Positions 10,830 to 20,945 of a stretch of DNA of 64,000 bases are shown here, one piece after another. This DNA is from Basidiobolus ranarum. Taxonomy: Eukaryota; Basidiobolomycota; Basidiobolomycetes; Basidiobolales. Position 1 is the first letter of the stretch. Every line of letters begins with the position of its first letter. Below the pieces are notes generated by a model. That model saw only the letters and a program-made list of their open reading frames with translations. It searched no databases and was not told the origin of the DNA. The stretch lies in assembly GCA_040143965.1 (NCBI GenBank), contig JASJQH010006879.1, forward strand, positions 1 through 64,000. Direction: 5' to 3'. The position numbers and the translations under genes are program-made.

Positions 10830-13036
10830 ATGACTGAACGAAAAAGAGCCGAAAGTGTACAAGAGTGGTTGAGTCAGTTACTCACTGATCCTTGGATATC
10901 TCCTACCATCGTAGCCGGCGAACTAACCAACGACACCTTGGAAGATATTAACGAACGTTGGAATTTATACGAAACTCAAATCAAACTAGGAGTATTATTC
11001 ACTCTAATCGGAATGAAGAAAAATGCACTTGTCGAGATGAGTAACAAGATCGAAGAGGTAAATAGGTGTTTCATTTGGTTTCAATTTTGGAACGAGGAGA
11101 GTTGCCTTTTTTTTCGCGTTAGATGAACGCGACACTCAAATTTGGCGATTTCTATTTTTGAAATAGACTAGAGAAACTTTCTTCAGTAACGCTCTCATAG
11201 TTTTTTAAAGTCAAGTAACACGAGTGGATTATTGGAATATCTGATCATGTGTGTGTATTCGAGGGAAATGGGAAGGAAGGGTTATCACTGGACTTTCAGA
11301 CTAGAAAATTAATGTCACTTTGGTTCTCTTTTAGTTATTAACGCAAGCGGTAAAAGATTCGGATGAATGGGTACGTTTAATTGCACAAATCTTCCTAGGG
11401 TTTTCTGTAACTGGTAGATTCAACTTTGAACCCCAAGTATTTGTGGAGCGCTGTACTCAGCCACTGTCTACTTTGAAAAACTCAAGTAAGTGACTTTCTT
11501 ATCTTTAAATGGTTGAAAAAGGTGGTTCTTAATATGATCGCCTATTTGTTTTATCATATATGATTAAATTAATACTGAGCAGTACAGAAATCTGGAGTCA
11601 ACTTTCATCCTAAGGAATTTGGTTATCTCAATAGTGAAGTTGTCAAGTCACTACAAGTCACAGTGGCTTCTAAAACCGTCAATCCTCATTTCAAAGTCAA
11701 AGATTCTCATACGTTACATGCTGAACGCCAAGACAAATTGAAGGATTTTGTAGCTACTACGAATCCTGTACCAGCTGGACCTGCTCCTGGTATTACCATG
11801 ACTAGACCACCCCCCGCTGGAGCCTCGTCATTGTTTGTCAATCGTCGCAAGAGTTCGACAAACTCGTTTTTGCGCTCATCTCAACCTAACAAAGGACCTG
11901 CCAACGCATTCAGTAAAGGTGAGCTAAACATATAAATTTGAATATGTTTGAGTATCGACTTACCCCTTTTGTGAATAGGTGTTGTCAGCAGCAATGTGGG
12001 AGGCTATCAAAGACAACAAAGAATCCAATTACTTGACCTGGATGAGGGAAGTTCCATCATAAAAAAGCAAGAGGAAACGAAACTGAAGCGACAACAAGGT
12101 ATATATTCGTTGAACGGATGTTTGTTAGATCATGATACTTATAATTGTCTTCATTCTAGACGAAGCATATGAAAAGGAACTCAAACGTCTCAAGCGCAAG
12201 ACGGAAGCAGAAGAAAAGAAACAAGCAGAAGTAGAGAAAACACGCGAGAGGGAAAAAGAACGCGAGGAAAAACGTGCTGCAAAGAGAAGAATGGATGAGG
12301 AAGCTCGCGAGGCGAAGGCGGCTGCTAAAGCAGCTGCTGCGACAGCCCTCACTGTTTCGGACGAAGCTGAAGATGGTAATTTTTAAGTTTAGAAACTCAA
12401 CAATACAGTTATTAATATTGATATCTACATATTTAGACCCAGTTGAAAAAGGTTGAGTATACGTGTAACGTGTCTATGATTATTAGGAACTAATAGGGTT
12501 TCTCTCCAGTTGAGCCTGAGCTTAATGCGAACAATGCAGAAGATGCCGAGGAAGACAATCCACTGGGTAGGTTCTTGATGGTTGTGTAGTAGATCTTTAC
12601 TAAACGGCTTTCTGTATCTAGGTACCCCTGCATTATCTGAATCTCCACCCCCCATAAATGCACCAACCGATGTTACATCGCCTCCAATTGAGCCTAGTAT
12701 CAGTCCACAATTGCAGCAAACTCAGCTTGCGGTGCTACAAGATACCAATGCTCTTAACGAAGATGATCGTCAACGGATTGTCGATTTCCTTTGCGGAAAA
12801 GCAGGTAAATGGCGGGCATTAATAGGAATGATCCACAATTAAAGCTAACTTGTCATCCTAAACTAGTTACCATGCCTCCCGACCATATTGGAGAAACGTA
12901 TCAAATTGTTATGAATGAGAAGCAGAAGTTCGATAACCGAACCTCACGCACCGTTGTAGAGCATATTGTGTTTGAAATGAATTTGTCCAACGGTCAATGG
13001 CGTAAACTTCGTAGAAAAAAGACGGTGAACCCTTGA
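10830..13036 (+). CDS. NELFA: Negative elongation factor subunit A (NELF-A) homologue
   Basis: Nine exons (10830-11057, 11335-11485, 11583-11918, 11979-12098, 12160-12375, 12437-12451, 12510-12566, 12622-12804, 12867-13036) join to 491 residues in one frame. The N-terminal domain (EWLSQLLTDPWISPTIVAGE through GFSVTGRFNFEP) matches the helical HDAg-like domain of NELF-A that contacts NELF-C and RNA polymerase II. A middle segment has RIQLLDLDEG, resembling the metazoan G-V-K-L-L-D-I-x-E-L-D motif, followed by a charged coiled coil. The C-terminus VFEMNLSNGQWRKLRRKK closely matches the NELF-A end (V-F-E-M-N-x-x-x-G-Q-W). NELF-A is a subunit of the promoter-proximal pausing complex in animals. 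This is the intact copy of the duplicated pair. Confidence 0.93.
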
Positions 13037-13515
13037 ATGACCAGTGTTATTGGTTGATGGTGTATAATTCTCTTTGGTGAAAGTTTGCTGTATCTTTTAA
13101 TGATTTGTTGTCATATTTTGAAGCTCGATTTTAACTTGCATTTTCTATGTACGATCTATTCATTCTTGTTGTAATCGTCTGATAGTAGCAAACAAGAATA
13201 AACTCTGTAATATCTTGATTTTGTACAATCCTATTCAATCTCCATGTCATTACAAATGTCGCCAAGATTCTATTTTTAACCATGGGAAGTTCGAAGTTTT
13301 AGTTGGATTGATTGGATCATGAGACCTTATATTTTTCGCAGGATGGATTAATTGTGAGTGACCAAAGAACCCATTCCTAAGTCCAAGTTACGAGAAATAT
13401 CTTCACATCAAATCTCGGCTGAATATAGAGCATACACACAACTTGCTATTTCGACTAGCATTGAGGAGACTTGGCTTTGTATTATAGTTTTCGTTTATCT
13501 TGACTGGAATATAAC
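13037..13515. other. Intergenic region, left duplication unit
   Basis: 3' side of NELF-A and promoter of the 7TM gene. Near-identical to 18300-18794 except around 13280, where the right unit carries a palindrome-forming replacement. Confidence 0.5.
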
Positions 13516-15580
13516 ATGTACACAAAATATCCTCTATATATGATACCCTTGCGAGCAGCATTGCTGCTCTCCTTCATACTAGCCTTTATTACTCCGAGCA
13601 GTGCGGTGGGCATATTTCAACCTAGAGTGGTTATTAATGGTACTCAACAAGTAGCCACTCTTTCACAATTCGCTTACGCGGAAGGTGGTCGAGGGCGTGT
13701 TTTCATTGATAGTTTTTCTGGCATTCCAGAGAATTATCCTAATCGACATTTCTTCAAATTCATCGCAGTAGAGCAGAGTGACTGGTCAACTGTAAGTAGT
13801 GGCAGACTCACATACAAAAACTTCTACAGAAAAATGGAACTGACTTTACCGATAACCTTCTAGGTAGAAGCAACAGTCTCTTCTTCTGAAAAGAGTTATT
13901 GTGAACTCGACAGAGTATTTTGGGGAAAGTCTACTATTTACTGGAATGAACTCGACTATTCCCTACTACAAGGAACTCTCAACTTAAGTCAACCGGTTAT
14001 AAACTTCGAGATTGATAAAGCTGGTGTATACAACATGATGTTCTTGAACTGCGGTAATTTTAGAGTGGAGTTTTGGGTAACTATCTCGTCTCATATACAG
14101 TATTTGCATTATATTCTAAAAATTGAAATTTCTTCGAAAAAAGCTTTATGCAGCGTTTTTCAATGTGATTCATGACAAAATCACTCAGCTACCTTATGGC
14201 TCCACACAATTGCCAACCATATATGTAATCTTTGGGTTCGGAGTATGGCCAATATTGACGCTTCCCTGGGCTATCAATTGGTATAGACATCGTGAGGTAC
14301 GTATCATAATCATGTCAAAAGAGAACTTGTCACCTTCTTACAATTCTTTTCGAATTTCAGCTTAAAGTCAACCTGCATTGGCTTTACTCATTACATCCCT
14401 TGTTGCAGGTGATATTTTGCTTGTTTAGTGCGTTTACTTTTAGTTTTGTCTCCAGAACAGGTATAATTTGAACTATCAGATAACTATACATACCAAATGT
14501 TAAACATAGCTTTGATAAGGTGAAGAACCCCAATGGTTGGACGTATTCAGAGGATGTGTAATGTTTACTGCCGCTTTTTCATATTTTTTGTTCCGTCTCT
14601 ACGTCTCTAAAGGCTACGGGATTACTCGTTTGAAACTTTCGTCACATGAAAGTAGAGCAGTTTTTGGTATGGAGTCTATGGGCGGTTTCATCAGATACTT
14701 TTTTGCTTCTTGAGTACTTAAATATTGCTATCTAGGTGTTGCGACGTTTACCGCGGTAGCAGAATCAGCTCAACAAATCATAGGAGGATCCTCGGTGGTA
14801 AGTACCCCTTGAACAACCCAATTCGAAGGAAGCTCTCTAACGCTCATGAATCAGATTGGAGTGTTTGTCTTTTATTTCCTGTTCTACTTTTATCTCTATT
14901 GGAATTCACGCATGCACCTTCGATTACTCCGTATCTACATTTTCAAACTTCGGGAGAGGTCATCAACGGGATTATTGGTCAAAGTATACTACAAGAAGTA
15001 CAAGCTGATATTGTAAGTTGGAATTATAACCTGAAGACGGACAACCTGAGTTAAGCACCCCTCCCTTTTCAAATTTAGGTGGGCTTGTCGTATTTCTATA
15101 TGCTTTGGCTTTGTCTCGTTTATGGTAAGAGCATATTTAACTCAGCTAGATTGACACGAACTCATCCTCAAACCATGAATTTAGGTACAACTGATAGATT
15201 ATCTAGTTTTACCGTTAGGTTTTGGCTATATTCATCAAGTCTTGTTTCAACTCATTCGTGGAATAGATTTCCTTGTCATGGGGTAAGCAATATCATTTGC
15301 TAGTCATTCCTTTTTGATCACTTCTAAATTCACACTTCACTTTAGTTATTTATTCTCCTTGAAATCCATTGAGGATCGTATCTCAGTTTCCTCTTATTCA
15401 CTACGTCGTCGAGAAGTTTTGGAGCGTCAATCAGTATCTCAACAACGTCAAGCTGTACCTTCTATAATGTTAGAGAATCCATCGTCTGGATCCCATGGCC
15501 CTTCTCAAACTAACCAGATCTCCCCTAATCCGACTTCCAGAATGGTATTGAGATTCAGAAATTGGATGGGACGAAATTGA
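13516..15580 (+). CDS. GOST/Lung-7-TM-receptor-like membrane protein, intact copy
   Basis: About ten short exons. MYTKYPLYMIPLRAALLLSFILAF is a signal peptide, followed by a luminal beta-rich domain (FQPRVVINGTQQVATLSQFAYAEG, then FEIDKAGVYNMMFLNCG) and seven helices starting at LPTIYVIFGFGVWPILTLPWAINWYRHRE in pieces. LYVSKGYGITRLKL matches the third-helix region of the Lung_7-TM_R family (GPR107/108, TMEM87, GPR180, yeast Ptm1). These GOLD-domain 7TM proteins act mainly in Golgi and endosomal traffic. Exon joins checked include the in-frame TAFTFSFVSRT-G-EEPQWLDVFRG link and the ATGGG/gtaag donor before YLFSLKSIED. The cytoplasmic tail runs to ...FRNWMGRN. Which subfamily it belongs to is uncertain. 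Confidence 0.82.
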
Positions 15581-15671
15581 ATTGAATTTTGGTTTATTGA
15601 TGAAAATGCATGTAAATAAATATCACCGATAATGTCATTTATACTAAAGAATCAAGGGATCTCCAGTATAT

Positions 15672-16073
15672 TTATGACTCAAGGACGGTCGCTACATAAG
15701 GAAGTATATGAGAAAATGTGTACACTCCCGCACAAGCTTGCGCATATGCTTTCAAATGCTTAGGATGTGGTGATGAATTAGTACCGAGGAAGAAACGTGG
15801 ATGACCTTCCTTGATTACTTGTCTCAAGGCAGCGCGATCCTGAGGATATTTAGCAACTGGCTTACAAAAATGATGAGCTTGACCAGCCCAATCATCCACA
15901 GTAAGACTCAAATGATGTACAGTAATAGTACAACCAACAGTATCTCCTAAGGATTTAACCTATAAAAGGTTAGAATTGTAGAACAATCATTAAAAAGATT
16001 AACTTATAGTTGTACCATGTCGACAGTCACTTTAATAGTAGTATGCTCCAAAACGATTCTCAACTTAGAGAAT
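15672..16073 (-). pseudogene. URA4: Truncated dihydroorotase (C-terminal fragment)
   Basis: Only the last exon (HHLSLTVDDWAGQAHHFCKP... to the stop) and about 58 bp of the preceding exon remain; the sequence then runs straight into the promoter of the second NELF-A copy at AATGC (16071). The metal-binding N-terminal half and the start codon are missing. Within the surviving part, the catalytic-base motif reads FFLGTNSSPH where the intact copy has FFLGTDSAPH, so the family's catalytic Asp is Asn. It is therefore dead both by truncation and by substitution. Confidence 0.93.
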
Positions 16074-16145
16074 GCTATATATATACATGTATATATCTGT
16101 AGTTTCGTTGAACATAGTTTTCTTTGACCCACTAATATCTACCAA

Positions 16146-18299
16146 ATGACCGAACGCAAAAGAGCCGAAAGTGTACAAGAGTGGTTGAGTCAGTTACTCA
16201 CTGATCCTTGGATATCTCCTACCATCGTAGCCAGTGAACTAACCAACGACACCTTGGAAGATATTAACGAACGTTGAAATTTATACGAGACGCAAATCAA
16301 ACTAGGAGTATTATTCACTCTAATCGGAATGAAGAAAAATGCACTTGCCGAGATGAGTAACAAGATCGAAGAGGTAAATAGGTGTTTCATTTGGTTTCAA
16401 TTTTGGGACGATTTCTATTTTTAAAATAGACTAGAGAAACTTTCTTCAGTAACGCTCTCATAGTTTTTTAAAGTCAAGTAACACGAGTGGATTGCTGGGA
16501 TATCTGGCCATGTGTGTATATTCGAGAGAAACGGGAAGGAAGGGTTATCACTGGACTTTCAGACTAGAAAATTGATGTCACTTTGGTTCTCTTTTAGTTA
16601 TCAACTTAAGCGGTAAAAGATTCGGATGAATGGGTACGTTTAATTGCACAAATCTTCCTAGGGTTTTCTGTAACTAGTAGATTCAACTTTGAACCCCAAG
16701 AATTTGTGGAGCGCTGTACTCAGCCACTGTCTACTTTGAAAAACTCAAGTAAGTGACTTTCTTATCTTTAAATGGTTGGAAAAGGTGGTTCTTAATATGA
16801 TCGCCTATTTGTTTTATCATATATGATTAAATTAATACTGAGCAGTACAGAAATCTGGAGTCAACTTTCATCCTAAGGAATTTGGTTATCTCAATAGTGA
16901 AGTTGTCAAGTCACTACAAGTCACAGTGGCTTCTAAAACCGTCAATCCTCATTTCAAAGTCAAAGATTCTCATACGTTACATGCTGAACGCCAAGACAAA
17001 TTGAAGGATTTTGTAGCTACTACGAATCCTGTACCAGCTGGACCTGCTCCTGGTATTACCATGACTAGACCACCCCCTGCTGGAGCCTCGTCATTGTTTG
17101 TCAATCGTCGCAAGAGCTCGACAAACTCGTTTTTGCGTTCATCCCAACCTAACAAAGGACCTGCCAACGCATTCAGTAAAGGTGAGCTAAACATATAAAT
17201 TTGAATATGTTTGAGTATCGACTTACCCCTTTTGTGAATAGGTGTTGTCAGCAGCAATGTGGGAGGCTATCAAAGACAACAAAGAATCCAATTACTTGAC
17301 CTGGATGAGGGAAGTTCCATCATAAAAAAGCAAGAGGAAACGAAACTGAAGCGACAACAAGGTATATATTCGTTGAACGGATGTTTGTTAGATCATGATA
17401 CTTATAATTGTCTTCATTCTAGACGAAGCATATGAAAAGGAACTCAAACGTCTCAAGCGCAAGACGGAAGCAGAAGAAAAGAAACAAGCAGAAGTAGAGA
17501 AAAAACGCGAGAGGGAAAAAGAACGCGAGGAAAAACGTGCTGCTAAGAGAAGAATGGATGAGGAAGCTCGCGAGGCGAAGGCGGCTGCTAAAGCAGCTGC
17601 TGCGACAGCCCTCACTGTTTCGGACGAAGCTGAAGATGGTAATTTTTAAGTTTAGAAACTCAACAATACAGTTATTAATATTGATATCTACATATTTAGA
17701 CCCAGTTGAAAAAGGTTGAGTATACGTGTAACGTGTCTATGATTATTAGGAACTAATAGGGTTTCTCTCCAGTTGAGCCTGAGCTTAATGCGAACAATGC
17801 AGAAGATGCCGAGGAAGACAATCCACTGGGTAGGTTCTTAACGGTTGTGTAGTAGATCTTTACTAAACGGCTTTCTGTATCTAGGTACCCCTGCATTATC
17901 AGAATCTCCACCTCCCATAAATGCACCAACCGATGTTACATCGCCTCCAATTGAGCCTAGTATCAGTCCACAATTGCAGCAAACTCAGCTTGCGGTGCTA
18001 CAAGATACCAATGCTCTTAACGAAGATGATCGTCAACGGATTGTCGATTTCCTTTGCGGAAAAGCAGGTAAATGGCGAGCATTAATAGGAATGATCCACA
18101 ATTAAAGCTAACTTGTCATCCTAAACTAGTTACCATGCCTCCCGACCACAGTGGAGAGACTTATCAAATTGTTATGAATGAGGAACAGAAGTTCGATAAC
18201 CGAACCTCACGCACCGTTGTAGAGCATATTGTGTTTGAAATGAATTTGTCCAACGGTCAATGGCGTAAACTTCGTAGAAAAAAGACGGTGAACCCTTGA
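16146..18299 (+). pseudogene. NELFA: NELF-A second copy, disabled by two stops
   Basis: Exon order and splice sites match the left copy, but codon 44 is TGA at 16275-16277 where the left copy has TGG (Trp), and exon 2 opens TTA TCA ACT TAA with a stop at 16607-16609 in place of an ACG CAA pair. Both lie in the HDAg-like domain. The rest of the gene, including the coiled coil and C-terminal VFEMNLSNGQW block, remains open and well conserved, so decay is recent. An N-terminally truncated product from an internal start is conceivable but would lack the domain that binds NELF-C and polymerase. Confidence 0.92.
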
Positions 18300-18794
18300 A
18301 TGACCAGTGTTATTGGTTGATGGTGTATAATTCTCTTTGGTGAAAGTTTGCTGTATCTTTTAATGATTTGTTGTCATATTTTGAAGCTCGATTTTAACTT
18401 GCATTTTCTATGTACGATCTATTCATTCTTGTTGTAATCGTCTGATAGTAGCAAACAAGAATAAACTCTGTAATATCTTGATTTTGTACGATTCTATTCA
18501 ATTTCCATATCATTACAAATGTGGCCAAGATTCTATTTCTAACCATAAGCAATCAATCTAACCAAAACTTCGAAGTTTTGGTTAGATTGATTGGATCATG
18601 AGACTTGCTATTTTTCCCAGGATGGATTAATTGTGAGTGACCGAAGAATCCATTCCTAAGTCCAAGTTACGAGAAATATCTTCACACCAAATCTCGGCTG
18701 AATATAGAGCATACACACAACTTGCTATTTCGACTAGCATTGAGGAGACGTGGCTTTGTATTATAGTTTTCGTTTATCTTGACTGGAATATAAC
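18300..18794. other. Intergenic region, right duplication unit
   Basis: 3' side of the NELF-A pseudogene and promoter of the second 7TM copy. Contains the 44-bp perfect palindrome described separately. Confidence 0.5.
18550..18593. repeat. 44-bp perfect palindrome present only in the right unit
   Basis: Two 22-bp arms meet at TTC|GAA with no spacer (left arm starts CAATCAATCTAACC, right arm ends GGTTAGATTGATTG). The left unit at the same place has a single, imperfect arm (about 13281-13318), so the second arm was added after duplication. Confidence 0.95.
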
Positions 18795-20707
18795 ATGTAC
18801 ACAAAATATCCTCTATATATGGTACCCTTGCGAGCAGCATTGCTGCTCTCCTTCATACTAGCCTTTATTACTCCGAGCAGTGCGGTGGACATATTTCAAC
18901 CTAGAGTGGTTATTAATGGTACTCAACAAGTAGCCACTCTTTCACAATTCGCTTACGCGGAAGGTGGTCGAGGGCGTGTTTTCATTGATAGTTTTTCTGG
19001 CATTCCAGAGAATTATCCTAATCGACATTTCTTCAAATTCATCGCAGTAGAGCAGAGTGACTGGTCAACTGTAAGTAGTGGCAGACTCACATACAAAAAC
19101 TTCTACAGAAAAATGGAACTGACTTTACCGATAACCTTCTAGGTAGAAGCAACAGTCTCTTCTTCTGAAAAGAGTTATTGTGAACTTGACAGAGTATTTT
19201 GGGGAAAGTCTACTATTTACTGGAATGAACTCGACTATTCCCTACTACAAGGAACTCTCAACTATCATAAACCGGTTATAAACTTCGAGATTGATAAAGC
19301 TGGCGTATACAACATGATGTTCTTGAACTGCGGTAATTTTAGAGTGGAGTTTTGGGTAACTATCTCGTCTCGTATACAGTATTTGCATTATATTCTAAAA
19401 ATTGAAATTTCTTCGAAAAAAGTGCTCTGCAGCGTTTTTCAATGTGATTAATGGCACACCCACTGATCTGCCTTATGGCTCCACACAATTGCCAACCATA
19501 TATGTAATCTTTGGGTTCGGAGTATGGCCAATATTGACGCTTCCTTGGGCTATCAATCGGTATAGACATCGTGAGGTGCGTATCATAATCATGTCAAAAG
19601 AGAACTTGTCACCTTCTTACAATTCTTTTCGAATTTCAGCTTCAAGTCAACCTGCATTGGTTGTACTCATTGCATCCCTTGTTGCAGGTGATATTTTGCT
19701 TGTTTAGTGCGTTTACTTTTCTCCACAGAAGAGGTATAATTTGAACTATCAGATAGCTATACATACCAAATGTTAAACATAGTTTTGATAAGGTGAAGAA
19801 CCCCAACGGTTGGACGTATTCAGAGGATGTGTAATGTTTACTGCCGCTTTTTCATATTTTTTGTTCCGTCTCTACGTCTCTAAAGGCTACGGGATTACTC
19901 GTTTGAAACTTTCGTCACATGAAAGTAGAGCAGTTTTTGGTATGGAGTCTATGGGCGGTTTCATCAGATACTTTTTTGCTTCTTGAGTACTTAAATATTG
20001 CTATCTAGGTGTTGCGACGTTTGCCGCGGTAGCAGAATCAGCTCAACAAATCATAGGAGGATCCTCGGTGGTAAGTACCCCTTGAACAACCCAATTCGAA
20101 GGAAGCTCTCTAACGCTCATGAATCAGATTGGAGTGTTTGTCTTTTATTTCCTGTTCTACTTTTATCTCTATTGGAATTCACGCATGCACCTTCGATTAC
20201 TCCGTATCTACATTTTCAAACTTCGGGAGAGGTCGTCAAGGGGATTATTGGTCAAAGTATACTACAAGAAGTACAAGCTGATATTGTAAGTTGGAATTAT
20301 AACCTGAAGACGGACAACCTGAGTTAAGCATCCCTCCCTTTTCAAATTTAGGTGGGCTTGTCGTATTTCTATATGCTTTGGCTTTGTCTCGTTTATGGTA
20401 AGAGCATATTTAACTCAGCTAGATTGACACGAACTCATCCTCTAAACCATGAATTTAGGTACAACTGATAGATTATCTAGTTTTACCGTTAGGTTTTGGT
20501 TATATTCGTCACATCTTATTTCAACTCATTCGTGGAATAGATTTCCTTGTTATGGGGTAAGCAATATCATTTGCTAGTCATTCCTTTTTGATCACTTCTA
20601 AATTCACACTTCACTTTAGTTATTTATTCTCCTTGAAATCCATTGAGGATCGTATCTCAGTTTCCTCTTATTCACTACGTCGTCGAGAAGCTTTGGAGCG
20701 TCAATAA
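18795..20707 (+). CDS. GOST/Lung-7-TM-receptor-like protein, second copy with truncated tail
   Basis: Same exon layout as the copy at 13516-15580. Signal peptide, luminal domain and all seven helices remain open. In the last exon the codon after LRRREALERQ is TAA (20705-20707) where the left copy has TCA, which removes the final 49 residues of the cytoplasmic tail. Other differences cluster in the junction after the luminal domain (KKCSAAFFNVINGTPTD against KKLYAAFFNVIHDKITQ), and Trp to Arg in the WPILTLPWAIN-x-YRHRE segment. It may still make a membrane protein lacking tail sorting signals, or be an early pseudogene. Confidence 0.7.
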
Positions 20708-20945
20708 GTATCTCAACAACGTCAAGCTACACCTTCCACAATGCTAGAGAATCCATCGTCTGGATCCCATGACCCTTCTCAAACTAACCAGATCTCCCCT
20801 AATCCGACTTCCAGAATGGTATTGAGATTCAGAAATTGGATGGGACGAAATTGAATTGAATTTTGGTTTATTGATGAAAATGCATGTAAATAAATATCAC
20901 CGATAATGTCATTTATACTAAAGAATCAAGGGATCTCCAGTATAT

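Larger units (their letters stand above)
10749..16075 (+). repeat. Left copy of a ~5.3-kb tandem duplication
   Basis: This unit and the one at 16071-21349 are near-identical across NELF-A, the 7TM gene and the 3' part of dihydroorotase (offset 5316 bp at the NELF-A start codon, 5263 after intron 1, 5279 at the 7TM start, about 5274 at dihydroorotase). They differ by scattered substitutions and small indels, so the duplication is not brand new. AATGC occurs at the left border (10749-10753), at the junction (16071-16075) and at the right border (21345-21349). Confidence 0.95.

Noticed and set aside
12805-12825. 21-nt intron in NELF-A (gtaaat...aatag)
   Set aside because: Removing 21 nt does not change the frame and the frame still stops; the 62-nt intron 12805-12866 restores it and gives the expected C-terminus.
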